From assembly GCA_015039465.1 (NCBI GenBank), contig MU130245.1:24198-88197 (forward strand): a DNA stretch of 64,000 nt, given 5' to 3'. Source of the DNA: Phlegmacium glaucopus (taxonomy: Eukaryota > Basidiomycota > Agaricomycetes > Agaricales > Cortinariaceae). How positions within the stretch are numbered: position 1 is the first letter of the stretch; each line of letters starts with the position of its first letter. Positions 10,190-22,808 of this stretch are shown here, piece by piece. The notes beneath the pieces are model-generated. The model was given only the letters and a program-made list of their open reading frames with translations, had not been told where the DNA came from and ran no database searches. The translations under genes and the position numbers were made by a program.

Positions 10190-12363
10190 ATGGCACCCGC
10201 TTGGAATACGCAGAAGACGCCACCCCCAACAGCTCGACTTACTAGGTCCCTATCCTCTCATAAGTCTGTAACCCAATCCTTCCCAATGGACGCGACCAGG
10301 GATATGAAGAAAAGGATCGCCCTACAGACAAAAGGTCGCTATCTCGTCGGATTGGATCTGGAACGAATCGAGGCCCGATGCTTATAGGGGAAAACGCCCT
10401 TCAAAGCAGCGTCTTAAAAACGTGGTTCCTAAACGAGGGCAGAAGGAAAGTGTGATATATAAAACGTTTGTGAGTATATCATCGATTATTTGAATTTATA
10501 ACTTATATTATCTGTCTCAGGGGAAGAGCCCTTGACAAGTGGGTCACAAAGACCGCGTTGACGAAGGCTGAAGTTCCAAATCCACAGACTCTCCGCTTTC
10601 TAAATACCAACCTACCAGATAGCTCTTGCAACAACCCTAATTCAGATATTTCTACCTACTGGGACAACGAATTTACCGAATGTACCAACTTCTCTCGCCA
10701 ACAGACTCATCAAGAATTCAAACCTGACCTTAGCCACGATGCATTCCAGCATCCATCAGATGAGAGGCCCAAGGCCGCGGATGAGGGGGGGGAGGAGGAG
10801 GCCGAGGAGGAGGAGGATGGCGATGGTGAGGATGGGGGAGATGAAGAGGAGGATGAAGAGGATCAGGACCAGATGGGCGTCATACCAACACCCTCCGCCT
10901 CCTCGAGGGTTGAGACCGACACCGAGTCTGGTATCCACACACGCGGCCAGATTACTGCCTATGCAGGTGTCAGTCTATCCATGTCTTTTCGAAACCACTT
11001 CTTCTCGATGTTGGTTCTTGGTCCGTGCGCTCGCTTCATTCGCTGGGACCGTCGAGGAGCCGTCGTCACTCGTCGATTCGGTTACACCAAGCACCCATTC
11101 CATATCTTCAACTTCTACCTGCGCTATGGCCAACTCACATTTCTTCAGAGAGGGTTCGACCCCACAGTTGACCTAGGCAAGAGGCGTCCTCCAAAGTCCG
11201 CCTTTGAGCAGCGTCGTCAATCCGCTTGGTATGGTGGTGCTACGTTCGAACCTGGTGACAACCCCCTCTCCTTTGAAGGATCCTTTCGCATGGACGTCAC
11301 AGATGACAAAACGAACGACCAAGAAACCTTCTTCATTCCGCCTCCGAAATATGCGCGTGCCTCTCTGTTTCCTTTTTATCATGCCACTAGTCGCTGTCTA
11401 GCTTATCCTTATGAAGAGAACGTAAAGAATCGAAAGAAGCCTATAATACGTTTTCTGAAAGAGGATTGGCAAGAGGATTTGCAGCGTACGGCTCGCGAAG
11501 CAGCTACCTACCGGATGCTGACGGAGCAGGATGTCAAGCATGTGGCATCTATGCGTTTGGGCGGCGACGTCCCCGTGCTGGAGACGGAAACGCAGGAATG
11601 AGTCGAGAAGCTCGCTTCAAAATCAAAACGCATGAAATTCAAAATGGTCTGCCATCGTTTGATTTTGGATACTGTCGCTCGTGACTTATCCACATTCGTC
11701 TGGTGCAAAGTACTGCTATCCTGTATTGCCGATGCGGTTGAAGGTCCGTGTTTTGTCCATTTTTTGGTTGGCAATTCTAACGATCTCTCTACCAGGCGCT
11801 CAACAAGCGTACAAAGCCAATATATTACATCGTGATCTCAGCGCTGGCAACATATTGATAGTTAAAGATAAAGAGACCCAAGAATGGAGAGGTATTCTTA
11901 TCGACTGGGATATATGCCTGCTGTGGAGGAAGCATGGAGGCGAACCATGTTCTGGACGTACCGTGAGTTACGACTCATATGTCTAATTTTGTGGTTACTG
12001 ACAGCGTATATGCAGGGCACTTGTGCATTTATTCCTGCGCAAATCCTACAGAACGAAGGTCCTACTGTAACACGTACGCTGTGGGATGATATAGAGTCTG
12101 CCTTCTGGGTCTTCATCTACGAGGCTCTACTCTATCTAAAACATGGCGAGTTCCCCGCTCCTCTCTATGAAAAGATGCAAACCATCTTTTCCTGTGATAG
12201 TCGGCTCCCGGATGGGTCGGTAGTTGGCGGTGAAGGCAAGTGAAGATACATTGCTTCTTTCTTTGGCAGACATCGTCGCTGTGTCGGCGAATTAGAGGAG
12301 GAGGAGGAGGAAGAGGAGGAAGAGAAAGAGAAAGAAGAGCCGGTGCCAAAGTGGCGCAAGTAG
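10190..12363 (+). pseudogene. FK4, full-length-class FunK1 pseudogene (left arm)
   Basis: The first exon starts near 10190 (MAPAWN) and is disrupted around 10380, where a stop falls in the expected AYREKR segment. Intron 1 ends near 10521, and an inserted A just after it breaks the frame of the KALDKWVTK start. Exon 2 continues open from about 10558 with an acidic tract, RNHFFSM and IRWDRRG. A TGG-to-TGA stop lies at 11599-11601 (QE-stop where others read QEW). Exon 3 (11796-11962) keeps HRDLSAGN and DWD. Exon 4 (12016 onward) stops at 12243 where the paralogues continue. The acidic tail and end (KWRK) resume up to 12363 after an internal deletion. Confidence 0.87.
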
Positions 12364-12682
12364 GTATTTGGTACTTTGTATTTCCTGATTTTTTAACAGC
12401 CGTGGATGATCGGATGCTTAGATGTCCATAAATTGTACTCTGGCTCTCGTTTGTATTTATAACACTCACATATCTCCCTATGAGCCTGGCTCGTCAATGA
12501 GCGTTTGTTTGTAGGCGCCAGCCAGCTTATATCATCAATAATCGCCATTAATGGCGATCCATCCTCGTCTGTCACGCTACAACCTAAGAATTCATTTCCA
12601 GCTACACTCGCGTTCTGGATGCATGATGTGAGGGAAAACGTAAAAACTGTATTTCTTGCCAGGTGCTGCTCCGTACCATTCA

Positions 12683-13422
12683 CTATGCAGTCACTCCAAC
12701 TTTGAGCTCGCTAGATCTAACGTATCTATTCGGATAATCTGCTTTCAGTTTGAGTGTTTCAGCTTGTGCAGCTGCTGTTATCTCCACTTGGCCTTTGCGA
12801 TCTGCCACCTTTGTGTCTGTGATCACACCATTAACCACCTTGCCCACAATCGCACCCTGAACCGCCTTGCGAGTTTCACTATCAATAACGGTGACTTTGA
12901 ACTTCACGTTGACCTTGACAGATCCAGGACCCCTGTCTGAGGAATCCTAACCCCTGTGGCACCGTGATCAATGCCCACAACACGCTGTCTCCAGTCGTAA
13001 CCCGCATCTGGCCCCCTCCCAAAGGTGTCGGGCTAAAGTTGAGTACTAGCTGCCAGAATTCCCCCGCATCCGAGTCAGCTTTTTCGTCGATGGTGTCGAT
13101 AAAGAAATCTTGAAACTCGTCGTTAAACGTGCTATTGAATTTAGTCAGACCTGCAGCTTAAGGCATCGCCCCTGGAAAGCACTCACCCGCCCCATTTAGG
13201 TCTGCCGCCAGTGCCAGTGGCGATATCCGCAAGTGCAGACGTGCAAGTGGGAACGGAGAACGGGTACTCGTTTCCGTTTGTTCCGTCGGCAGGACCCGTA
13301 GCAATGGTTCCGGTATTCGTGGTCACAGTTCTGCCTTGCGTTTCGACTGTACCTTCGAATATTGTTTTGGTTCTTCCTTCGATTCTGATACTGACTTTGA
13401 CTTTGGCATTTGGCTCCGTCAT
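12683..13422 (-). CDS. DUF4430-like protein, possibly frameshifted
   Basis: The reading begins at 13422 with IRIEGRTKTIFEGTV, the typical opening of fungal DUF4430 (transcobalamin-C-like) proteins. It passes through CTSALADI and a likely short intron at about 13155-13190. It then gives GEFWQLVLNF and TGDSVLWALI, the conserved GxFWxLxVN and GDxVLWA parts of the domain. The last part (12683-12907) reads KFKVTVIDSETRKAVQGAIVG. That is a small beta-sandwich, carboxypeptidase-regulatory-like repeat usual at the end of these proteins. Between WALI and this part the frame shifts by one base near 12935, so it is either a pseudogene or contains an intron I missed. No signal peptide is visible at this start; an upstream exon may exist. 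Function unknown. Confidence 0.55.
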
Positions 13423-15104
13423 CTCACGTGGCTGTGGTTCGGTATAGGTGAGAATATAAGAAAAATATCCAAGGCAATGCTAGCGCACCTGAATAACTCG
13501 TTGACTGGGTAAACGCAGGTCGGTTGTTGCCCAACGCCTTAGCTTTTGATTTTATATATGTAGCAGCAAGACCCCTAAAACATGGTTCTGTTGAGATCGA
13601 TTTCTTGATTCTAGGATTATCAAGGCAGATGATAGATCAGCACCCTCTGTCATCACAGGAGTAGGGTGCCTTTGCAGTGAAATGGTTCCATCTGGAATTT
13701 CGGTTGGGAAATCAGATCTATAGTCTATTAGATAGCAACCTGGTCCAACTATCTTGTGTAGGGAACAAAATCTGAGTCCTATTAACACCTGAATCCTGAT
13801 CGATATCCTAACTATCCTTTTATACCTTTAAGGCCAAAAGTTATCCATACATGCACATATTGGTTTCGTGGTTAATTGGGGTGTGGACCAGAAGGCCTGT
13901 TTTTCAATGACAAAATGGCGGAATAAAGAGTTTCGACGCGACGCAATGATGAAATGTTTTGCCCGCGGAGCTGACAGGTTAAGATGGTACTTATACTTAC
14001 TTGGGTTTTGAATTTGACAAAGAATATGTGCTTTTCAATTACCATGCTTGCACTTGCAAGCCATGACTCCAGAAGCTAGGCGCCTTGAGCACTGCCTCCT
14101 ACAGAATAGGCTCAGTGGGCTGCTTTTTCCGCCTCTGATAGGTTGAGGTCTCGATCGACGCCGTCCAATTTCACTATCGGACCTACATTTGAAGCGGAAG
14201 ACGAGAACCCTAGAACATACAGAATGCTTATTTCTCCTAGGATTAGGAACTTTTTTCTGACCCCATCCACTGATGGCCCCTCTATTCACCCTATGAGCAG
14301 GGTAAAAATAAGATCAGAGCCCTTGTTGTGTTTCTCCATCTGTCACTTAAACGATGAGTCGATGACTGCTCATTGGCTGTGATATGAATCAGAATGCTAC
14401 AATATGCCCATTCATTCATTTTAGTCAAAACTAGTAAGGTCTCGGATGAAATCTCCTTCACGAATTGTGAGATACCTTGATTGCCGTGACGAACTCGAGG
14501 CTGGCTTGTATGGTTCAAGGGAGAGCGCTATGATGTTCGCTGAGTTTGAATTCCAGAATTGGGGTGTAATTTTTCTTTCGTCTGGGCGGAGTAAATACAA
14601 GATGTGCTGGTCATTGATCCCGTGTTCTGTTTGGCAACATTCGGGCAGATAGGCGGATGCAGTGTTTTTTGGCGTGAATGGAGGGGTTTATGACTCACCG
14701 CATAGACGAATCCATGTGACCCTGGAAGACCGCGAATGCTACATTTTACCTCCGTTCGCTTACAGGTCTCGTTGACCGTTGTTGTTATCTTCCACGAACG
14801 AATGGGCAAAGGCCCGAAGTAAAGAAACTCTTTTCACGCTTTTTGCGACATCATATCGGACCTTCAACGACATCAAGAACCGCTTCCATCCTCGTCTATC
14901 GAATATAGAATCCTTTCTAGCTACGCTATCCAGTTGTACTGGCGATTAATTATATCTATTAATACTATAACATGCACCGCAGGGTAAGTCTCTGAAGAAT
15001 CGGTGTATTCCATCCCAAGTTAGCTCTATGCATATCAGGTAAGTTCGATGGGTTTGTCCTTATCGATGGAATGAGAAAGCAGGAAGAGGGTTCTATCACT
15101 CAAA

Positions 15105-15635
15105 TCACTTCATTGATTTGGAAGATAGAACCCAAACCTCAAGGCTTCGAGCGCCAATAGTCAGCCTTCGCGATTTCCACCAATATACCGGGGCCACGAG
15201 AAGCATTATTGCTTCCGCTATCAAGGCCATCGAGAAAACAACATTAAAAAGAGAACGAGCTGTGCTGAACGCTCGAGCTCTCATGACAGTTGGCTGAACC
15301 ACCGATGACAGTTTACTAGTATCGAATGAGGTACTGTATTGTTTGGCTATTTCTACCTGTGCTTCGAATGGGGACCAGACTTTTTGGGACATGAACACTA
15401 GAATTCCATGAGGCTATAAAGAATCCCATGAGGACACTGTGAGGAATCTCTTCCACATGCTCGAACAACCACGAACAAGTTGCCGAGATACTAAGACGCG
15501 AATTCTTCCTCCGAATGGCAGTGTTTGCGCTTTTATGTCACTGAGGATCGAAACCACTTGATTGTTCTTGAACTTAGACCAACAAGATACAATCATGAGA
15601 CCTAGATTTGCGATTCCAGTCAAGAGGTTATACAT
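15105..15635 (-). other. Possible fragment of a membrane-protein gene
   Basis: Two neighbouring minus-strand frames (15635-15414 and 15398-15105) contain hydrophobic stretches, such as FNVVFSMALIAEAIMLLV, that could be membrane segments. They are in different frames without a convincing splice link. I do not recognise a family; this may be chance. Confidence 0.2.
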
Positions 15636-16192
15636 CGATACGGGGTAGTAAGGAGGGCTTCAGAACTGCTTATCCAAATTTGCTCTGAATCTTGCCTGGA
15701 TCGAATATGGACATTATTTATGGTATCCTGGATAACTGTGGGATTGCTTTTGAGTATTTTCACACATTCAAGCAAGGGGCGCATGTTTTGCCGGTGGGGA
15801 CGTGCAACTGACTAATGACACGGCTGCCAAAATTTTGTTGCTTTTCGGTGTCGCAGATTCTTGAAAGGGGCGTGTTCTGCCCTTGGGACGCGTCGATAAT
15901 TAATTACATGCTGAAATATCAACTATGTCATCACAAAGACCGAGCGTTGGGTTCCGGCCCCAACCTATCGATCCTAGCAGGTTGTAGCGTGATGGATCGC
16001 CGTTAATGGCAATTTTTGATCATATAAGCTGGCTGGCGCCTACAAACAAACGCTCATTGACGAGCAAGGCTTATATAGGCAGATATGTGGGTGTTATAAA
16101 TAAAAACGAGGGCCAGAGCACGATTTATGAACATCTAAGCATCCGATCATCCACGACCGCCAAAAAATCAGAAAATACAAAGTACCAAATAC

Positions 16193-18658
16193 CTACTTGC
16201 GCCACATTGGCACCGGCTCTTCTTTCTCTTTCTCTTCCTCCTCTTCTAATTCGCCGACACAGCGACGATGTCTGCCAAAGAAAGCGTTCGCTCGGCACAT
16301 CCGTACGCTGGTGGATTTTGTCGGATCTCTGTCTAAAGGCATCACGAAGTAGTCTATTTTTGAATCACTGATGGTCGCGGATTCCCAGGTTCGAGGATCA
16401 TCTGGTGGATTAGAGTCATCGGTAGGCGACTTTAATCCGGTTGGGGTGATGCAGAGAGGCTCCATCTTCATGGCGGCCTCCCGGAGACGCTCAGAGAACC
16501 ATGTTTCATCAGGGTCATCCAAATTGATAGGTATCTTGTCGTTCTTACGATAACGCTCCTTGAAGACTTTGCCCAGTTGGTACAGGAGTTTGTTGAGACC
16601 CAAGTTCTCGAATTGGGTGAGGCCCGAAAAACTTTCATCAAGCGCACACGCTCAACTTGCCTTCACCGCCAACTACCGACCCATCCGGGAGGCGACTATC
16701 TCGGGAAAAGATGGTTTGCATCTGTTCATAGAGAGGACCGGGGAACTCGTCATGTTTTAGATAGAGTAGAGCCTCGTATATGAAAACCCAGAAGGCAGAC
16801 TCTATATCATATAGCGTGTGTGTTATAGTAGGACCTTTGTTCTGTAGCATTTTCGCGGAAATAAATGCCCAAGTGCCCTGCATATACGCAATCGGTAAGC
16901 ACAAAATTAGACGTATGAACCATAACTCACGGTACGTCCAGAACGTGGTTCGCCTCCACGCTCCCTCCACAGTAGGCACATATCCCAGTCGATAAGAATA
17001 CCTCTCCATTCTTTGGTCTCTTTATCTTTAACGATCATTATGTTGCCAGCGCTGAGATCCCGCTGTAATATACCAGCTTTGTACGCTTGTTGAGCGCCTG
17101 GTAGAGAGATAGTTAGAATTGCCAACCAAAAAATGGATAAAACACGGACCTTCAACTGCGTCGGCAATACAGGATAGCAGTACTTTGCACCAGACGAATG
17201 TGGATAAGTCACGAGCGACAGTATCCAAAATCAAACGATGGCAGACCACTTTGAATTTCATGCGTTTTGATTTTGAAGCGAGCTTCTCGACCCATTCCTG
17301 GGTTTCCGTCTCCATCACGGGGACGTCGCCGCCCAAACGCATGGATGCCACATGCTTGACATCCTGCTCCTTCAGCATCCGGTAGATAACTGCTTTCCGA
17401 GCCGTACGCTGCGAATCCTCCTGCCATGAATCTTTCAGAAAACAAATTGTGGGCTTCTTTCGATTCCCTACGTTCTCTTCATAAAAATAAGCTAGACAGC
17501 GTCTAGTGGTAGGATAAATAGGAAACAGAGAGGCACACGCGTATTTCGGAGGCGGAATGAAGAAGGTTTCTTGGTTGTTCCTTTTGTCATCTGTGACGTC
17601 CATGTGAAAGGATCCTTCAAAGGAGAGCGGGAAGTCAACACGTTTGAACTTAGCACCACCATACCAAGCGGATTGACGATACTGCTCGAAGGCGTCACAC
17701 ACGGAGTCTGGAACCCTCTGTAGCTCAACTGTTGGGTCGAACCCTCTCTGAAGAAGCGTGAGTTCGCCATAGCGCAGGTAGAAGTTGAAGATGTGGACTG
17801 GGTGCTTGGTGTAATCGAATCGACGAGTGACGACGGGTCCTCGACGGTCCCAGCGAATGAAGCGAGCGTATGGACCAAGAATCAACATGGAGAAGAAGTG
17901 GTTTCGAAAAGACATGGACAGACTGACACCTGCATAGGCAGTAATCTGGCCGCGTGTGTGGATACCAGACTCGGTGTCGGTCTCAACCCTCGAGGAGGTG
18001 GAGAGTGTTGGTATGACGCCCATCTGGTCCTGATCCTCTTCATCCTTCTCCTCCTCCTCCTCCTCTTCCTCTTCCTCTTCCTCACCATCGCCATCCTTCT
18101 CCTCCTCGCCCTCCTGCCATTCATCCTCCCCATCTCCACCATCGCCATCCTCCTCGCCCTCATCCGCGGCCTGGGGCCTCTCATCTGATGCATGCCGGAA
18201 TGAATTGTAGCTAAGGTCAGGTTTTAATTCTTGATGAGTCTGTTGGCGAGAGAAGTTGGTACATTCGGTAAAGTCATCGTCCCAGTAGGTAGAGATATCT
18301 GGATTGATGTTACAAGAGGTATCTGGTACGTTGGTATTTAGAAAGCGGAGAGTCTGCGGATTTGGAACTTCAGCCTTCGCTAACGCGGCCTTTGTGACCC
18401 ACTTGTCAAGGGCCTTCACCTGAGACAGATAATATAGGTTGTAAATTCAAATAATCGATGATATACTCACAAACATTTTATATATCACATTTTCCTTTTG
18501 CCCTCGTTTAGGAACCATGTTCCGCAGATCTTTCAGACGCTGCTTTGAAGGGCATTTCCCCTGTAAGCATCGGGCGTCGATTCGTTCCTAGGCATAGGGG
18601 CCTGGTAAGTCGAGCTGTTGGGGGGTGGCGTCTTCTGCGCGTTCCAAGCGGGTGCCAT
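16193..18658 (-). pseudogene. FK5, full-length-class FunK1 pseudogene (right arm)
   Basis: Exon 1 (18658-18481, MAPAWN start) has a length that breaks the frame before intron 1. Exon 2 (18419-17150) is open for 423 codons and holds the acidic tract, RNHFFSM and IRWDRRG. Exon 3 (17097-16931) has QRD in place of HRD (QRDLSAGN), while DWD is kept. Exon 4 starts at 16877; an 11-base deletion near 16640 shifts the frame after LSV. The remainder is open in another frame from 16603 to the stop at 16193, ending MWRK. It is the inverted partner of FK4, but the disabling changes are different, so most arose after the duplication. Confidence 0.87.
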
Positions 18659-18832
18659 ATGGTGCAAGTTAAGAAAGACGATGGAACTGATATGGCAAAT
18701 GATAAGCTACGTTCAAAACACATGACCGTTTGACGACTGAGGTAAGGTTCCATTCCAGGGTGTTTGTAGGACTGCTGAGTCCGGCGTGTTTTGACAGACA
18801 CCAGACGACTCACTCAAATGATGGTTAATTGT

Positions 18833-20883
18833 TATGAGAAGCAGAACCAATCATTAGCACAACAATGCCAAACATCTTTTCTTCATCGATAAGGAATCCC
18901 ACATCCTCCCACATCCTCTCTCGAGACGTGGTTCAGCCGCGTCCTCTTCCATCGTCTTTAAAGTATATCTTCAAATCATCCACCCACTATCTTCAGTGTT
19001 TGGCACCCGATAAATCCAGTTGTCCAAACGCTCAGGACCGAATTCTCTTTGGTAACACTTGCAAGCTGGTCGGTCGTTAAGGTGGCAAGGGTCTGGCTCG
19101 TTATTACGCTGCTAGATTCCTGACACTTCCAGCGTATCCAAGCTGATGCATAGTGTAAGACGCAGAGGATTGAGGAACCTGCGGATAAACAGGTTGGATC
19201 TCTGGTGTTGTATTGTAGACTCCGGCCTGGTTATGCCACTCAACGCTGGCCTGGTCTGATTGCTGGGAGACCGAACTATGGCTGGGAAACCAAACTCTGG
19301 CTCATATTCGATTTGAATATCTGGCAAGACAGGCGATTGGCTCTATAAACGGTCACAATCAGGTCTGAGTGGGCGTATCCCGTTTGATCTGGTGTGCGAC
19401 AGATGGTTGTAGTAAAGGCAGCTTTACTGCTGATTATCCAGTTAGATCAGAATTGGGAGCAGTACTAAGCTGATTATACCCTCCCAAATTACCCACGTGC
19501 GCAACTTCAGATAGCATTCACCAAGAGCATCGCAAACCAAAACTGGTTCATTTCCTGAGATGCGCTACTACGGGTATCTGGGACGGCAATAACATGTGTA
19601 GATGGCTGATCGGTCGTCCAAGTCTGGGTAGCGGTCTGGCTCGTTACACATTCGAAAGTTGAATTCCAGAAAAACCTGGCGATAGCCAGGTCGGATCTAT
19701 GGTGTTGTCTCGCTTGAGAGAGCTTATCCAGAGCCTTCTCAGAGCGACGCTTTCCGCTTTCCGCTTTTGCGTGACCTCCCCAGCCTCAAATTGTGCAGTG
19801 CCGGGTTGTGGTGGCATTTGCAGAAGCATGGGACCTAAATCTTCTTTTTGGACGAGGCAACTCATGATCGAGATGTGGATTTTGTGAGTGAGGAAATGAT
19901 TGCGACGTATGAACATCCGTAAATCAGTTTCTATTCTGGATTTCCGGTGATTCTTACTCAAGATCTGTACATCTCTAATCACACAAAACACTGGAGGTCG
20001 ACTTGTGCTCCTATACTTTGCTTCGAAACGCTCACCAACCATGCTTCTTAGGCATTGACTATAAGCCTTTCTTCAACTACATGGCATCCGGCACACGCTT
20101 GGTGATATCATCAAATTGTGTTATTGATACTTCTGGGCTTGGGTTTTGCCTTTCCGTGCTCGTAGCTCCATTTGACTGGCTGACCTTTCCCTTTTAGATC
20201 TATCCGAGAAAATCAATCCTAGTCATCTCAACCCAAACCCATACACTGTCTCCCCCCAAGTCATCTACGATCAGACTGGGTCGTATCATTCTCGTCGAAC
20301 TAATTGCCTATCAATTCGCTTCACCTGTCTTCTGGCTCCAGATGCGGGGTCGCCTTGTTCACTTACACACAGGCTCCGGTTTCACAAATATCCCCACCTG
20401 TTTCCACATCTTATTTTTCCTGGCGGCCTGGAGCTATCAACTCCTAACTGGTATTGTACTGGTCCCGTGTTCTGGTATTTTGACTGGTTTTGTGTATGCC
20501 ACTCGATCCGTTTTTCCGATGGGAAACAAATGCTCATTATACCTTTTGTTGGCTACAGTATTTTTCCGTGACTTGCTCACTATATCTACCTTGGCGATGA
20601 CGCGGAGCACCACTTACAGGACCGCCCTATCGCAACCTCGCCGTCTCTGGTAATTATTTTAATTTGAATATCTCCAATTGACAGCACCTCCAAAGATCGA
20701 GTTGTGTTTATCTTCGTTGTCCAAAAAAAAAAAGGTGTACAAGTATATTTTATTACATATTTGCAAATTAATCACTTGTGCAAGCTTTAGAAGTTATACC
20801 CAGCAATGAATTAGTTGCGACGATAGCAACTAATTCATTGCTGAGTATATGATTGTGAATGGAGAATGGTAGATCTGTTCATG
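18833..20883. other. Gene-poor part of the right arm
   Basis: Inverted copy of 8202-10140. Frames on both strands are only partly conserved with the left arm and are not a recognisable gene. It contains the extra block at about 20060-20270 and the hairpin at 20801-20843. Confidence 0.5.
20801..20843. repeat. Perfect 18-bp hairpin (right-arm copy)
   Basis: Arms 20801-20818 and 20826-20843 are identical to the left-arm hairpin; only the orientation of the 7-base loop differs, as expected for an inverted copy. Confidence 0.85.
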
Positions 20884-22280
20884 TTATCTCGCTCCCGGAT
20901 CTCCCTCTAAAGGCATCAGGAAGTAGTCTATTTTCAAATCACGGAAGGTCGCGGACTCCCAGGTCTGAGGATCGTCTGGTGGATTGGAGTCATTGGTAGG
21001 TGACTTTACTCCGGTTGGAGTGATGCAGAGAGGCTCCATCTTCATGGCAGCCTCCCGGAGACGCTCAGAGAACCATGTTTGATCGGGGTCATCCAAATTG
21101 ATAGATATCTTGCTGTTCGGAAGATAACGCTCCATGAAGACTTTGCCCAGTTGGTCCACGAGTTCGTTGACACCAAGTTTCTCGAATTGGGTGAGGACCC
21201 ACGTACTCACATCAAACGGACAGCCTAGTAATACCGTCATCTTCCCGTCACCGCCGACTACTGTCCCATCCAGGAGGCAAGTGTTATGAGAAAAGATGTC
21301 CTGCATTTTGTCGTAGAGAAGACGAGGGTGCTTGTCATGTTTCAGATAGAGTAGAGCCTCATATATCAAAACCCAGAAGGCAGACTCTATATCATCCCAT
21401 AGCGTGTGTGTTATAGTAGGACCTTTGTTCCGTAAGATTTGCAAGGGAGTAAATGCCCAAGTGCCCTGTATATACACTGTCAGTAACCACAAAATTAGAC
21501 ATATGAGTCGTAACTCACGGTACGTCCAGAACATGGTTCGCCTCCATGCTTCCTCCACCGTAGGCACATATCCCAGTCGATAAGAATGCCTCTCAATTCT
21601 TGGGTCCTTTTATCTTTAACGATCAATATGTTGCCGGCGCTGAGATCGCGATGTAATATACCGGCTTTGTACGCTTGTTGAGCACCTGGTAGAGAGATCG
21701 TTAGAATTGCCAACCAAAAAAAACGGATGAAACACGGACCTTCAACTGCGTCGGCAATACAGGATAGCAGTGCTTTGCACCAGGTAAACGTTGATAAGTC
21801 ACGAATGACAGTATTCAAAATTAAACGGTGGCAGACCATTTTGCATTTCAAGCGTTCTGATTTTGAAGAGAGCTCCTCGACCCATTCCTGCGTTTCCGTC
21901 TCCAGCCCAGGAACGTCGCCGCCCAAACGCATGATAACTGCTTCGCGAGCGGTACGCTGCGAACCCTCTTGCCATGAATCTTTCAGAAAATGCATTGTAG
22001 GCTTCATTCGATCCTTTCGATTCTTTCCGTTCTCTTCATAAGGATAAGCTACACAGCGACTAGTGACACGATAAAAAGGAAACAGAGAGGCAAGCGCATA
22101 TTTCGGAGGCGGAATGAAGAAAGTATCTTGGTTGTTCGTTTTGTCATCTATCACGCTCATGCGAAAGAATCTTTCAGAGGAGAGGGGGATGTCACCAGGT
22201 TTGAATATCTGGGGACCCAGTCCGACGAGATAGTGACCTTTTGTCTCAAGGGCGATCTTCATATCCCTGGTTGCGTTCAT
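20884..22280 (-). CDS. FK6, N-truncated FunK1-type kinase
   Basis: Exons are 22280-21740, 21685-21519 and 21465-20884, giving 429 residues without a stop. The start MNATRDMK was chosen because other truncated copies begin with the same peptide; the frame is also open farther upstream to 22592. The N-terminal lobe (acidic tract and IRWDRRG segment) is missing through the deletion shared by FK7, FK8, FK11 and FK12. The catalytic loop HRDLSAGN (about residues 192-199) and the following DWD are intact. The C-terminus ends early after LEGDP, so the usual basic KRRK tail is lost. It is divergent from FK7. Activity is uncertain because the N-lobe is incomplete. Confidence 0.75.
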
Positions 22281-22808
22281 TGAGAAGGATTGGGTTACAG
22301 ACTTATGAGAAATAATTAATAGGGGTTCGAGGCAAGCTGTTGGGATGGCGTGGCGCGTCACAAGTGGGTACGCTGTGGTGCAAGTTAACAACGACCTACA
22401 ACGACAATGGAACTGAGAAGCTTGCTTCAAAGCACACGTGACCGTTTCACAGATTCCATTCCAGGGTTGTTTGTACTTGATTGCGTCAGAACCTGCGATC
22501 CTCAAACCTCTCCAGACTTTATAAAATCGAGTTGGCTGTATAACAGCACTTCTTTTGTATTTATAGGTGAAGTCATGTGGGACCCGTTCCAATCTAGAGG
22601 AGTCGAAAATTCCTGGAGATTATAAAAAAAGCAACACAGAGTCACATCAGAAGTGATGAGACGTTCAGATTCATCATTCCACATTTAACTTTGCCTTTCT
22701 AGGTCTTCGATTCCTGTTACCCATTTATGACGGGCCAAAGACGCCATCCCCAACAGCTCGACTCGCCAGACCCATATTGCTCATAAGTCTGTAACCCAAT
22801 CCTTCTCA
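22281..22808. promoter_or_regulatory. Divergent intergenic region FK6/FK7
   Basis: Shared upstream DNA of two divergent kinase genes. It contains the FunK1 5' repeat at about 22455-22720, with TATAAATA on the minus strand near 22558-22567. The same repeat is near FK3, FK9, FK10 and at 34790-35012. A regulatory role is inferred. Confidence 0.45.

Larger units (their letters stand above)
8202..12587. repeat. Left arm of large inverted duplication
   Basis: This arm matches the reverse complement of about 15971-20900. It includes the 3' flank of FK3, an intergenic part, all of FK4 and its 3' flank. The match ends near 12587, just beyond a palindromic stretch (ATCGCCATTAATGGCGAT). The arms differ by indels: about 200 bases near 20060-20270 are absent here, and FK4 lacks the FK5 segment that would follow 12243. 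Confidence 0.88.
12588..15970. other. Spacer of the inverted duplication
   Basis: Unique sequence between the two arms. It holds the DUF4430-type gene at 12683-13422. No kinase sequence is seen. From 13450 to 15100 I see only short frames without family resemblance. Confidence 0.6.
15971..20900. repeat. Right arm of large inverted duplication
   Basis: Reverse-complement partner of 8202-12587. It carries FK5, the same intergenic DNA, the same 18-bp hairpin and the 3' end of FK6 (matching the FK3 end). It is longer than the left arm because of an extra block of about 200 bases at 20060-20270 and a retained 3' coding part in FK5. Confidence 0.88.

Noticed and set aside
20926..22592. FK6 frame starting at 22592 (365 codons, reading through intron 1) as the real protein
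   Set aside because: The intron happens to be in frame without stop; conserved GT/AG positions and paralogues support splicing and the MNATRDMK start.
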